Below, in pieces: positions 27,757 to 36,511 of a DNA stretch of 64,000 nt. The notes under the pieces are model-generated. The model was given only the letters and a program-made list of their open reading frames with translations, ran no database searches and was not told the DNA's origin. Each line of letters starts with the position of its first letter. The first letter of the stretch is position 1. Position numbers and translations under genes: made by a program. Source of the DNA: Opitutia bacterium (GTDB taxonomy: Bacteria; Verrucomicrobiota; Verrucomicrobiia; Opitutales; Opitutaceae); the NCBI GenBank assembly GCA_016187945.1, contig JACPIT010000006.1, forward strand, positions 310,001 to 374,000, read 5' to 3'.

Positions 27757-27875
27757 ACCAAGCCTTGGTCGGCTGACCGGACACCACACAACCGGAATTT
27801 GTCGGCAGGCTACGTGCCGGCAGAACCGCAATCATGCGGCGGGCCGCTTCGCAAGGGGCGGCCCGCCTTATTTTT
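27757..27875 (+). promoter_or_regulatory. pyrR leader with rho-independent terminator (probable attenuator)
   Basis: A perfect 10-bp stem GGCGGGCCGC (27838-27847) / GCGGCCCGCC (27858-27867) is followed by TTATTTTT: a textbook terminator about 80 bases before the pyrR start chosen here. Upstream are smaller dyads: CCAAG-CC-TTGG (27757-), CCGG-N11-CCGG and CGGCA-N7-TGCCG (27803-27821). In Firmicutes PyrR controls pyr operons by attenuation at such leaders; the same logic here is inference. I do not see an unambiguous PyrR-binding loop. Confidence 0.65.
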
Positions 27876-27956
27876 CGCCGCAGCGCGCCTGCTGACGCGG
27901 AATTTTTCGATTCTCAGCTCGACGCCGCCGCACCCCGGCTGCAAAACCACGTTCTC

Positions 27957-28523
27957 GTGGGCACACGAAATCTGCACGACGCCAAACGCATCCGGGAAGC
28001 CATCGAAAGCCTCGCGTCGTCCATCGCGTCTCGCCACCGCGACACCGCCCGCCTCCTGCTGCTCGGCATCGCCAACGGCGGCATCGCGCTCGCCGACCGC
28101 CTCGCACTCGCGTTGAAGCGCCACGGCGTCACCTGCGGCCGCGGCACGATCGACATTTCGTTCCACCGCGACGACATCGGCCGCCACCCGATCCCGAAGG
28201 AATTTTCGCCGACGCTCATCCCGCACGACGTGAACGGAGCGACCGTCATCCTGGTCGACGACGTCCTCTACTCCGGCCGCACCGTGAAAGCCGCGCTCGA
28301 CGAACTCTTCGACCACGGCCGTCCCGAAACCGTCGAACTCGCCGTCCTCGTCGACCGCGGCGGCCGCCGCCTGCCGATGTGCGCCAACTACTGCGCGCTC
28401 ACCGTCGAAGCCGGCGAAGGCGAAAAGGTCATCGTGCAACTCGACCCGCGCGAGCCTTCGAAGGACGCCGTCCTCGTCCGTGCTCCCGAGGTGGCGCCAG
28501 CCAATCGAAAATCGAAAATCTAA
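27957..28523 (+). CDS. pyrR: Bifunctional pyr operon regulator / uracil phosphoribosyltransferase PyrR
   Basis: 188 aa if started at GTG 27957 (VGTRNLHDAKRIREAIESLA), the position where PyrR homology begins. An ATG at 27834 would put the strong terminator inside the gene and add 41 unrelated residues. The PRPP-binding loop is VILVDDVLYSGRTVKAALDEL; LLGIANGGIALADRL and DISFHRDDIGRHPIPKEF are family blocks. PyrR binds pyr leader RNA in response to UMP and has UPRTase activity. It is the first gene of pyrR-pyrB-pyrC, 17 bases before pyrB. Confidence 0.88.
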   Translation: MGTRNLHDAKRIREAIESLASSIASRHRDTARLLLLGIANGGIALADRLALALKRHGVTCGRGTIDISFHRDDIGRHPIPKEFSPTLIPHDVNGATVILVDDVLYSGRTVKAALDELFDHGRPETVELAVLVDRGGRRLPMCANYCALTVEAGEGEKVIVQLDPREPSKDAVLVRAPEVAPANRKSKI

Positions 28524-28540
28524 AATCGAAAATTCCTCCC

Positions 28541-29485
28541 GTGCCCTGGACGCGAAAACACTTTCTGACCGTCGAAGATCTCAGCGCCGCTGAGATCGAG
28601 CAGGTGCTCGCCACCGCCGGCGCCTTCCGCCGCATCCTCGACCGTCGCGTGAAAAAAGTCCCCGCCCTGCGCGGCAAGACCATCGTCAACCTCTTCCTCG
28701 AACCGAGCACGCGCACCCGCATCTCGTTCGAGATGGCGGCCAAGCTCCTCAGCGCCGAAGTCATCTCGTTCGACGCCGACCGCTCCAGCACCACCAAGGG
28801 CGAAACGCTCAAGGACACCGCGCTCAACATCCAGGCGCTGCACGCCGACATGATCGTGCTGCGCCACTCGGCGAGCGGCTCGCCGCGCTACCTCAGCGAG
28901 CGCCTCGGCATTCCGGTCGTGAACGCCGGCGACGGCGCGCACGAACATCCGACGCAGGCGATGCTCGACGTCTTCACGATGCGCCAGCACCTCGGCACCG
29001 TGAAGGGCAAGAAGATCGTCATCCTCGGCGACATCCTCTTCAGCCGCGTCGCTCGCTCCGACATCCACGCGCTCACCAAGCTCGGCGCGAACGTCACCAT
29101 CGTCGGCCCGTCCACGCTCGTGCCGCACTGGTTCGAGCCGCTCGGCGTCACCGTCTCGCACAACCTCCGCGAAGCCCTCGCCGACGCCGATGTCGTGATG
29201 CTCCTCCGCATCCAGCATGAGCGGCAGGCGTCCGGTCTTTTCCCGTCGCTCGGCGAATACACCAGCATGTTCGGTCTCAACCAGGCGCGCGCCGCCTGGA
29301 TCAAACCCGACGCGATCATCATGCACCCCGGCCCGATCAACCGCGGCGTCGAGATCGACAGCGCCCTCGCCGACTCCAGCCGCAGCGTGATCCTCCAGCA
29401 AGTCACCAACGGCATCGCCGTCCGCATGGCCGTCCTCTACCTCTGCGCCGGCGGCCAACCCGAGCACGTCGCACCGGTCGAGTAA
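28541..29485 (+). CDS. pyrB: Aspartate carbamoyltransferase catalytic subunit PyrB
   Basis: 314 aa, second step of UMP synthesis (carbamoyl phosphate + aspartate). A GTG start at 28541 gives VPWTRKHFLTVEDLSAAEIE; nothing upstream in frame resembles the family. Carbamoyl-phosphate site FLEPSTRTRISFE, RHSASGSPRYLSER, GDGAHEHPTQAMLDVFT, GDILFSRVARSDIHAL, and MHPGPINRGVEID are all present. No regulatory chain (pyrI) follows. The leader between pyrR and pyrB is a short AT-rich tract with AATCGAAAATC repeats. Confidence 0.95.
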   Translation: MPWTRKHFLTVEDLSAAEIEQVLATAGAFRRILDRRVKKVPALRGKTIVNLFLEPSTRTRISFEMAAKLLSAEVISFDADRSSTTKGETLKDTALNIQALHADMIVLRHSASGSPRYLSERLGIPVVNAGDGAHEHPTQAMLDVFTMRQHLGTVKGKKIVILGDILFSRVARSDIHALTKLGANVTIVGPSTLVPHWFEPLGVTVSHNLREALADADVVMLLRIQHERQASGLFPSLGEYTSMFGLNQARAAWIKPDAIIMHPGPINRGVEIDSALADSSRSVILQQVTNGIAVRMAVLYLCAGGQPEHVAPVE

Positions 29486-29618
29486 AAGCTCCAAGCTCCA
29501 ATCTCCAAGCACCAGAGAATTTCCAATGTCCCAAACAACCCACGTTTTACCGTTCTTCCCGATTAGCTCATTGAAAGTTGGTATTTCAATGGAGCTTGGA
29601 GGTTGGGGCTTGGTGCTT
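29486..29618. repeat. Inverted CTCCAAGC repeat between pyrB and pyrC
   Basis: Left arm AAGCTCCAAGCTCCAATCTC.. (from 29486, next to the pyrB stop) and right arm ..GGAGGTTGGGGCTTGGTGCTT (ending 29618, six bases before the pyrC start) are about 29-base inverted copies with about four mismatches. A hairpin here could affect pyrC expression. Confidence 0.75.
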
Positions 29619-29623
29619 TCGTC

Positions 29624-30910
29624 ATGAGTTCACTCTGGATCAAAAACGGCCGAGTGATCGATCCTGCCTCGAAACGGGACGGCACCGGTGATGTATTCGC
29701 AATCGACGGCAGGTTCGTGGACTCGCTCAGCGCGGCCGATAAGAAGCGCGCGAAAGTCATCGACGCCAAGGGCCTCGTCGTCGCGCCCGGCCTCGTCGAC
29801 ATCCACGTCCATTTCCGCGAGCCCGGCCAGACGCACAAGGAAAACATCCTCACCGGCTCGCGCGCCGCGGCCGCCGGCGGTTTCACCACCGTCGTCTGCA
29901 TGCCGAACACTTCCCCGGTGATCGACAACGCCGGCACGCTCCAACTCGTCAACGCCGCCGCGGCCAAGGCCGCCGTGCGTGTTTACCCGACCGCCTGCAT
30001 CACCGTCGGCATGCAGGGCAAGCAACTCGCCCCGCACGGCACGCTCAAGACCAACGGCGCCGTTGCCCTCACCGACGACGGCCTCTGCATCCAGTCGAAC
30101 GAACTCATGCGCCGTGCCGTCGAATACGCGAAGATGTTCGATCTCTGCGTGCTCGACCACTGTCAGGACGATTCGCTCACCGAGAAAGCCGTGATGAACG
30201 AAGGCGCCGTCTCCACGCGCCTCGGCCTCAAGGGCTGGCCGCACGCCGCCGAGGACATCATCGTCGCCCGCAACATCATCCTCTCCCACTACTCCGGCGC
30301 GCACGTTCACATGCAGCACATCAGCTCGGCCTACTCGGTCGAGTTACTCCGCCGTGCGAAAAAGGACGGCGTGCGCGTCACCGCCGAAGCCACGCCGCAC
30401 CACATCGCCCTCACCGACGAGGCGCTCGCGACCTACGACACCCATTTCAAGATGAACCCGCCGCTCCGCACCGAAGCGGACCGCCAGGCCATCATCGCCG
30501 GCCTCAAGGACGGCACGCTCGACTGCATCGGCACCGACCACGCCCCGCACTCGCCCGACGAAAAGGACCGCGAGTTCGACTACGCGCCCAACGGCATCAT
30601 CGGCCTCGAGACCGCGCTCGCCGTCACGCTCGACGTGCTCGTCGGCGAGGCGCGCTTCAAGCTCCCCTATGTCATCGACCTGATGACCCGCCGCGCCGCC
30701 AACGTGCTCAAGCTCCCCGCCGGCACGCTCGCCGAGGGCGCCAACGCCGACGTCTGCCTCTTCGACCCGACCGAGCAGTGGATCTACGACGCCACCAAGG
30801 GCCAATCGAAGAGCCGCAACTCGCCCTGGCACGGCAAGAAACTCACCGGCCGCGCGAAGACGACGATCGTCGGCGGCAACGTGGTGTTTGACGACGGCGC
30901 GATCGTCTGA
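29624..30910 (+). CDS. pyrC: Dihydroorotase PyrC (class I type)
   Basis: 428 aa zinc amidohydrolase for the third step of UMP synthesis. The metal-binding HVH is His61/His63 in VDIHVHFREPGQTHKENI; other blocks are GGFTTVVCMPNTSP, LDHCQDDSL, HMQHISSAYSVELLRRAK, EATPHHIALTDE, and TDHAPHSPDEKDREF with the catalytic Asp. It is the long class I form that in many bacteria pairs with the ATCase. The Met at 29624 is chosen over one 7 codons upstream that lies inside the repeat. Confidence 0.95.
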   Translation: MSSLWIKNGRVIDPASKRDGTGDVFAIDGRFVDSLSAADKKRAKVIDAKGLVVAPGLVDIHVHFREPGQTHKENILTGSRAAAAGGFTTVVCMPNTSPVIDNAGTLQLVNAAAAKAAVRVYPTACITVGMQGKQLAPHGTLKTNGAVALTDDGLCIQSNELMRRAVEYAKMFDLCVLDHCQDDSLTEKAVMNEGAVSTRLGLKGWPHAAEDIIVARNIILSHYSGAHVHMQHISSAYSVELLRRAKKDGVRVTAEATPHHIALTDEALATYDTHFKMNPPLRTEADRQAIIAGLKDGTLDCIGTDHAPHSPDEKDREFDYAPNGIIGLETALAVTLDVLVGEARFKLPYVIDLMTRRAANVLKLPAGTLAEGANADVCLFDPTEQWIYDATKGQSKSRNSPWHGKKLTGRAKTTIVGGNVVFDDGAIV

Positions 30911-31060
30911 CCAAAGCGCGAGCTCCGTTTCGCGCCGCGGCCCGAAGGTAGGGCGAGTCCCGACGAGCCGCGCCCCGCATCGTCGCGCCGGTCATACGCC
31001 CGAAGCACGTCCGACTCGGAGCTTTCCTCGGGCCGGGAAACCGCTTGAGTCAGCCGAACC

Positions 31061-31918
31061 ATGTCTTTCGCGGTCAGCCAGGAATTCGTCCTCGTGGTCG
31101 AGGCAGCGATCGGCGCGCTGTTCCTCGCGCGCGTGCTCGGCGTGCCCGAAATTCGCGCCCGGACGTTCGACCGCAGCCGGCTCGCCCACTGGGAAATCGC
31201 GGGCTTCGAGGTCATTCTCCTCGTTCTCCTGATCTTCCTGATCGGCGCGATCGCCCAAGGAATCGCGCAGCACTACTTCGGTGCATGGATCGACGCTTCG
31301 GGGGACAAGAAAGCTCGCCAGCTCGTCGTCTGGGGAGTGGCGCTTCACGGCGCCGGCCTGCTCGGCTGGCCGCTGTTCTGGCTCGGGCGGCGATTTTTCC
31401 ACATCGACTATGGCGCGCTGCCGCCGCCGAGCGCGACGGTGCGCCGCGAACCGTTGACCAAAGTTTTCGTTCACGCGATCTCGACGGTCGCGATCGCGCT
31501 GCCCGTGCTCGTGCTGTGCAGCGCGGCGTGGACGCTCTTCCTGCAGGCCATCGGACTTCCCGACGAGCCGCAGGATTTGCTCGAAATTTTCGGCGGGGTG
31601 CACTCGAAGCCGCTGCTCGTCGCGATGCTGTTCGTGGCCTGCGTGCTCGCGCCCGTCTACGAGGAACTGCTTTTCCGCGGTGCGATTTTCCGCTTCTGCC
31701 GTCAGCGCTTCGGTCGCGCCGCCGCGCTGGTCGTGAGCGCCACGCTCTTCGGCGCGATGCATGGAAATTGGGCGGGGTTCGTTCCGCTCGCGGTGCTGGG
31801 CGTCGCGCTCGCGGTGGCTTACGAACGCACGGGCGACATCCGCGTTTCCATGCTCGCACACGGCTTGTTCAACCTGAACACGCTCGCCATCGTCCTCTCC
31901 GGACTGCCGCAAACATGA
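31061..31918 (+). CDS. CPBP family intramembrane metalloprotease
   Basis: 285 aa membrane protein with about seven hydrophobic segments. The family motifs are in the C-terminal half: EE-xxx-R as Glu201, Glu202, Arg206 in APVYEELLFRG; His234 in FGAMHGN; His267 in MLAHGLFNLN. These form the CAAX-protease/bacteriocin-processing active site within the membrane. The substrate is unknown. It ends by ATGA overlap with thiL, and thiL overlaps tsaE, so the three form a compact operon. Confidence 0.88.
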   Translation: MSFAVSQEFVLVVEAAIGALFLARVLGVPEIRARTFDRSRLAHWEIAGFEVILLVLLIFLIGAIAQGIAQHYFGAWIDASGDKKARQLVVWGVALHGAGLLGWPLFWLGRRFFHIDYGALPPPSATVRREPLTKVFVHAISTVAIALPVLVLCSAAWTLFLQAIGLPDEPQDLLEIFGGVHSKPLLVAMLFVACVLAPVYEELLFRGAIFRFCRQRFGRAAALVVSATLFGAMHGNWAGFVPLAVLGVALAVAYERTGDIRVSMLAHGLFNLNTLAIVLSGLPQT

Positions 31919-32874
31919 ACCCGTTCACGTCGCGTCCCGCCGACTCCGTCGCCGCGCTCGGCGAACGGCTGTTAATCGTCGAAATGCGGAAGTGGCTCGG
32001 GAAAACGTCGCCGCGCGCGCCGTTCGGCATCGGCGACGATTGCGCGGTCGTGTCGTCGACCGGCAAACCGATGCTCATCACCACGGACCCGGTGATTTAC
32101 GGCGGCCATTTCAACGACTCGATGTCGCCGCGCGAGGCGGCGGCGAAACTCCTGCGCCGCAATCTCAGCGACATTGCCGCGATGGGCGGCCGTCCGATCG
32201 CCGCCGTGCTTTCGCTCGCGCTGCCGGCGCAGACGAGCCTCCGCTGGCTCCGCGCTTTCTACCGCGGCATCGCGGCGGACGCGCGCCGCTTTCGCGTGAA
32301 GATCGTCGGCGGCGACATCACCCAAACCGCGCCCGGCTTCCTCGGCGCATTTCTCACGTTGCACGGCGAAGCCGCCGCCGCGCGGGTCGTCACCCGGACC
32401 GGCGCGCGCGCCGGCGATGCGATCTTCGTCACCGGCACGCTCGGCGGCTCGCTGCTCGGTCATCACTGCAATTTCACGCCGCGGCTCGCGGAGGGCGCGT
32501 GGCTCGCCAGCCGCGAAGAGATTCGCGCGATGATGGACGTGAGCGATGGGATCGCCAAGGACCTCGGCTCGCTCACGCCGCCGGGGCTCGTGCCCGCGCT
32601 CGTCGGCGCCGCGATTCCGATCAGCGCCGCCGCGAAGCGCATGGCGCGCCGTTCCGGGCGCGCGCCGCTGGCTCACGCGTTGAGCGATGGCGAAGACTAC
32701 GAGCTGTTGTTCATCGTGAGCGGGCCGAGCGATGCAGAAGAATTCGCTCGCGCGTGGCGCCGGCAATTTCCCCGCGTGCAACTGACCAAGCTCGGCGTTT
32801 TCGTGCCGCGCGGCGAATTGCCGGCCGACGCGCTGCGCCTTGGGGACTATCACGGTTATGAGCATTTCCGCTAA
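31915..32874 (+). CDS. thiL: Thiamine-monophosphate kinase ThiL
   Basis: 319 aa ATP-dependent kinase making thiamine diphosphate. Blocks: GIGDDCAVVSS, LITTDPVIYGGHF, RRNLSDIAAMGGRPIAAVLS, VGGDITQT, VTGTLGGSLLGHH, DVSDGIAKDL, and LSDGEDYELLF. The usual FGIGDDAA has Cys instead of the first Ala. Start at 31915 overlaps the protease stop. No other thiamine gene is nearby. Confidence 0.93.
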   Translation: MNPFTSRPADSVAALGERLLIVEMRKWLGKTSPRAPFGIGDDCAVVSSTGKPMLITTDPVIYGGHFNDSMSPREAAAKLLRRNLSDIAAMGGRPIAAVLSLALPAQTSLRWLRAFYRGIAADARRFRVKIVGGDITQTAPGFLGAFLTLHGEAAAARVVTRTGARAGDAIFVTGTLGGSLLGHHCNFTPRLAEGAWLASREEIRAMMDVSDGIAKDLGSLTPPGLVPALVGAAIPISAAAKRMARRSGRAPLAHALSDGEDYELLFIVSGPSDAEEFARAWRRQFPRVQLTKLGVFVPRGELPADALRLGDYHGYEHFR

Positions 32875-33292
32875 GCTGCACGCCGGCATCACGACCGAGT
32901 CGGCCGAGGCGACGCGCCGGCTCGCGGCGGAGTTTGCCGCCACGCTGCCGCCCGACACCACGCTCGCGCTGCACGGCGACATGGGCGTGGGCAAGACGAC
33001 TTTCGTGCAAGGCCTCGCCGAGGGACTCGGTGTGCACGAGCACGTGACGAGCCCGACGTTCGCGATCTACTCCGTCCATCGCGGCGCGGGTCGCACGCTC
33101 GTGCACCTCGACGCGTATCGCCTCGAGAACGCGCACCAGATCGAGGAACTGTTGCTCGATGAGTTTCTCGTCAGCCCCTGGGTGCTCGCGGTCGAGTGGC
33201 CGGAGAAGATCGCTGGCTGGATTCCGGAGAACGCGCTGCACCTCACGCTCTCGATCGTCGACGGAGACCGGCATCACTTGCGGCTGCGGTGA
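32858..33292 (+). CDS. tsaE: tRNA threonylcarbamoyladenosine biosynthesis ATPase TsaE
   Basis: 144 aa. P-loop GDMGVGKTT (40-48), SPTFAIYSVH, LVHLDAYRLE and AVEWPEKIAGWIP are the TsaE signature. It works with TsaB/TsaD/TsaC to make t6A37 in tRNAs reading ANN codons. Start 32858 overlaps thiL by 17 bases. The TGA stop is followed immediately by a GTAGGGCCGGCTTCAGCCGG palindrome. Its window-mate trmO acts on the same nucleoside. Confidence 0.93.
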   Translation: MSISAKLHAGITTESAEATRRLAAEFAATLPPDTTLALHGDMGVGKTTFVQGLAEGLGVHEHVTSPTFAIYSVHRGAGRTLVHLDAYRLENAHQIEELLLDEFLVSPWVLAVEWPEKIAGWIPENALHLTLSIVDGDRHHLRLR

Positions 33293-33387
33293 GTAGGGCC
33301 GGCTTCAGCCGGTCCAGGAGCAACGACGTTCGCGCGCATTGCTCGAGAACGAGAGTCCAATCGGACCGGCTGAAGCCGGTCCTACTT
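33293..33387. repeat. Inverted pair of GTAGGGCCGGCTTCAGCCGG palindromes
   Basis: Copy 1 (33293-33316) starts directly after the tsaE stop. Copy 2 (33363-33387) is inverted and supplies the TAG stop codon of the convergent NTPase gene. Each is itself a palindrome, so the 95 bases form a structured bidirectional 3' region. Confidence 0.85.
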
Positions 33388-33879
33388 CATCTCCCGCTTC
33401 GGTCCGGCGTAGCGGTCGAAGATCGCGCGGTGCCCTTGGAGCGACAGCGTGCCGTCGCGCGTGTAGTAGCCGCGCACCCAGTCGAGCAGGCAATCGAGAT
33501 GCGCGTCCTGCGCTGCCTTCGTCTTCCATTTGTGCGGCTCCCACGCGCGCTCGCGGCACTGTCGCACGCAGTCGGCTTCGGAGAGATTCAAAAAGATCAG
33601 CTCCACCGAACCGTCGAGCACGGCTTCGACGAGATCGCCGTAGCAGCCCTCGATGACCCACGACGCGTTCGCCTCGCAAAAGGCCCGCACGTCTCGCACC
33701 GCGGCATCGGACGCGCGCGGCGCGGCGGGTTTGCCCGGCTCCCACGCGATCGTGTCGAGGTCGAGCACGAGCGCGCCACACTCGGCGGCGATGCGCCGCG
33801 CGAGCGTGGTTTTGCCGGAGCCCGCGTTGCCGATGATCGCGACGCGGCGCGGGGAACTCACCGGCAACAGCTCCGGCAT
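33382..33879 (-). CDS. Small P-loop kinase-like NTPase
   Basis: 165 aa with Walker A GNAGSGKTT (17-25) right after the start, DLDTIAWEPGKPA, ASWVIEGCYGDLVEAVL, LIFLNLSEADCVRQCRERAWEP and LLDWVRGYYTRDGTLSL. This is the adenylate/shikimate-kinase-like superfamily often named topology modulation protein. The substrate is unknown. The last codon is followed by a TAG that belongs to the intergenic palindrome. Confidence 0.8.
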   Translation of the reverse strand: MPELLPVSSPRRVAIIGNAGSGKTTLARRIAAECGALVLDLDTIAWEPGKPAAPRASDAAVRDVRAFCEANASWVIEGCYGDLVEAVLDGSVELIFLNLSEADCVRQCRERAWEPHKWKTKAAQDAHLDCLLDWVRGYYTRDGTLSLQGHRAIFDRYAGPKREMK

Positions 33880-33973
33880 GGCGGCAGCCGATGGGCGGAG
33901 GCTGGTCGGCCCGGCACAGCCTCGTTACCTCGGCTGCTACGCGGGTTCGACCGAGCCTCTTCCACGGTGGAGA

Positions 33974-36088
33974 TCAAGAACCGGCGGGCGGCTCGGTCTT
34001 CGATTGCTCTTCCGCCGGTGCTTCCGGAGCAGGAGCGGACTCAGCAGCCGGTGCCGGTGCTTCGGGAGCGGTCGCCGGCGACTCCGCCGCAAGGGCGGCT
34101 TCCGGAATCGGCGCAGCGTCCGAAGTGGGCGCGTCTTCCGAGGCCGGAGCGGCTTCGCTCGGCGCGACGGCCGGCGCTTCGGTCGCGGAAGCCTCAGATA
34201 CGGATGCGGCGGCGGACGTTTCAGCAGCCGGTGCTTCGGAGGCGGCGGCGGCGGGAGCCTCCGCGGGCGCGGGAGCTTCCGGGAAGTCGACCGGGTCGTG
34301 CTCTTCGCCGTGCTCGTCGGCCTTCTTGCCGGTTTGCGGCGTCATCGGCGGCGGCGCGAAGAGTTTTCCGTCGGAGAACTCGGTGACGTAGCCCTCCATG
34401 ACGAGCCAGCGGAGATCCTGGTTCATCTTGCGCAGCTTGTCGGCCTGCTCGGGCGGCAGCGCGGCGAACGGCGCCTGCGAGGGCGTCGAGCCTTCGACGG
34501 GCGCCGGCGCTGCGGCCAGCGCCGCGACGACGTCGATGCCGAGGAATTTCTGCGGCAGATCCTTCACGTGGATCATCGGGTTCTTCTCGATGAAATCGAT
34601 GAGCGCACCGATCGTCTCGGAGAACACCTGGCCGGGCACGCGGAAGCGGCGTTTCACGGCGCAGACGTAGGAGACGCCGCGCGAGCCTTTCTTGAAGATC
34701 GTGAAGCCCTCGCGGCGCAGGCGGCCGCGGAGAGCGTTGGCGGTGTCGAGCGGGAAGCGGCGCTGGCGCTCCACGTGCCCCTCGACGGCGCGTTTGATTT
34801 CGCCGGGCGGGAGTTTCTCGATGAGCTTGCCGTGGAAGCGGACGTTCTCGACCGCGCGCACGACTTTTTCCTTCGCGTTCGTGAGCAGGTAGGCGCGCGC
34901 GTCGTCGAGCGAATCGAAGCTCGGGCCGGCGGGCGCGGCCTCGGGCGCGAGGGTCGGCGCGGTCTCGGCGGCGGGCGTCGTGGCAGCTTCAGGAGCCAGC
35001 GCGGCGCCTTCGGCGGGAGCCGCGGCGGCGGGCGCGACCGGAGCGGCCGCGGGCTTGGCGAGCTTCGGGTTCCACGTGAAGCGCGTGGCCTTCTTCATCT
35101 TGTCCATCCATTGCTGGACGACTTCCGGCTCGCGGGAGGAGATGATGCTGTCGCGGAATTTCTCGAACGGCATGCGGCCGAGCCGCGTGGCGTGGTGCTG
35201 CTGGAGAATCTGCTGATACTTGTGGTAATTCGGCGGCCCGAGGAGTTCGCCGGTGATGCCGCACTTGTTGATGATCGGGAAATTGCCCTTCGGCGCCTCG
35301 ATCTCCACGTCGGCGGTGTCGAAGAAAGTCGCGAGGTGATGCTTCAAAACGTGTTGGATCGCGGCTTCCTCGGTATCGAACGGCAGGTGATCCGGCACGG
35401 ACATGAACATCGGACCGGGCTTTGCTGCCGCGGCTTCGCCCTCGGCGGGCGCGGCGGATTTCTCCGGCGCCTTGCGTTGGACGACGACGACGAAGCGGTC
35501 GTTCTTCTCGAGGACGGCCTTTGTGATCTCGAAGAGCTGGAACGTGCGGCACGAGGCGCGCACGGCTTTCACCATGGCGGCGAAACCGGTGTCCTCGGGA
35601 TAGCACGTGCTCGTGAAATACGGGCTGATATACGGGCCGCGCTCCATCGGCGCGCCGCGTTCGCCGCCCCACTCGCGACGTTCGCCGCCGCGGAAGTCGC
35701 GGCGCTCGCCACCGCCCGGACCGCCGCGGAAATCGCGACGCGGTCCGCCGCGGAAACCATCGCCGCGCGGCGGACGATCGCCTTGCGGGCCGCCGAAGCG
35801 ACGCTCGCCTTCGGGAGCCTGCGGAGCGGCCGGGCCGCCTTCGCCGGCGGGAGCGCCAGCGGGCTTGCGGAAGCCGCGGCGATCGCGCGGTGCGCCACCG
35901 GGGCCGCGACCATCGTCGCGCCGCTCGCGGCGCTCGCCACCACGGTCATCGCGATCGCGACGTCCGCCGGGGCCGGCGGGTTTAACTTCGGTCCATTGGG
36001 TGCCGAAGGTGAAGCTCTGCAACTGCGACAGGTCGATCTTGTTCAAACCGTCGTCGTTGCTCTCGGGGGCAGGCTTTTGGTCGTCCAT
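33974..36088 (-). CDS. Uncharacterised protein with RG-rich N-terminus and A/P/E-rich tail
   Basis: 704 aa from the Met at 36088 (MDDQKPAPESNDD). Layout: short N-terminus ending FGTQWTEVKP; an Arg/Gly/Asp-rich disordered segment (about 35-150) with RGG/RDFRGG repeats; a folded region (about 155-340) with YISPYFTSTCYPEDTGFAAM, HHLATFFDTADVEIEAPKGN, CGITGELLGPPNYHKYQQIL and MPFEKFRDSIISSREPEVV; an Ala/Pro linker; a second folded region (about 395-600) containing GHVERQRRFPLDTANALRGR; and an A/P/E-rich C-terminal tail. I recognise no family. RGG tracts suggest RNA binding (inference). Confidence 0.8.
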   Translation of the reverse strand: MDDQKPAPESNDDGLNKIDLSQLQSFTFGTQWTEVKPAGPGGRRDRDDRGGERRERRDDGRGPGGAPRDRRGFRKPAGAPAGEGGPAAPQAPEGERRFGGPQGDRPPRGDGFRGGPRRDFRGGPGGGERRDFRGGERREWGGERGAPMERGPYISPYFTSTCYPEDTGFAAMVKAVRASCRTFQLFEITKAVLEKNDRFVVVVQRKAPEKSAAPAEGEAAAAKPGPMFMSVPDHLPFDTEEAAIQHVLKHHLATFFDTADVEIEAPKGNFPIINKCGITGELLGPPNYHKYQQILQQHHATRLGRMPFEKFRDSIISSREPEVVQQWMDKMKKATRFTWNPKLAKPAAAPVAPAAAAPAEGAALAPEAATTPAAETAPTLAPEAAPAGPSFDSLDDARAYLLTNAKEKVVRAVENVRFHGKLIEKLPPGEIKRAVEGHVERQRRFPLDTANALRGRLRREGFTIFKKGSRGVSYVCAVKRRFRVPGQVFSETIGALIDFIEKNPMIHVKDLPQKFLGIDVVAALAAAPAPVEGSTPSQAPFAALPPEQADKLRKMNQDLRWLVMEGYVTEFSDGKLFAPPPMTPQTGKKADEHGEEHDPVDFPEAPAPAEAPAAAASEAPAAETSAAASVSEASATEAPAVAPSEAAPASEDAPTSDAAPIPEAALAAESPATAPEAPAPAAESAPAPEAPAEEQSKTEPPAGS

Positions 36089-36272
36089 GAAGGGCGGGAA
36101 ACGGGAGTGGTTACCCGGTAGGAGTCGGTTTACTTGCTTGGTGTTCCGCGAGCTACAGTCGTGCCACGCAGAAGCCGAAGTGTCCGGGTGCAGAAAGTTC
36201 AACGCAAGCGCATTTCAGTGCTTTACAAGGTTCAGGCGATTTACCTAATTCGCCCTTCCTTCACTGGAAATC

Positions 36273-36354
36273 GCTCAGGTGGTGGAATTGGTAGACACAC
36301 ACGTTTGAGGTGCGTGTGCCGTAAGGCGTGGGGGTTCGAGTCCCCCCCTGAGCA
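36273..36354 (+). tRNA. tRNA-Leu (GAG)
   Basis: Class II tRNA with acceptor GCTCAGG/CCTGAGC, D-arm GTGGAATTGGTAGAC, anticodon loop TTGAGGT (GAG, leucine) closed by CACGT/GCGTG, a long variable arm (TGCCGTAAGGCG) and T-arm GGGGG-TTCGAGT-CCCCC. CCA is not encoded. Confidence 0.93.
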
Positions 36355-36511
36355 CTCCGCCGCGAAATGAATTTTCGGGCGGGTTTTCACTCGCGGAATC
36401 GGTTACGGCGCCCCCGCGAGCGCCGATTTTCCGCCGCAATGTTGCCAGTATCCACTGGCAACAGCCTTTTGACACGAGGGCGCTGGCACGGCTCCGATCG
36501 CGGGCCGCTGA

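Noticed and set aside
27834-27956. ATG start for pyrR at 27834
   Set aside because: It would place a perfect rho-independent terminator inside the coding region and add residues unlike PyrR.
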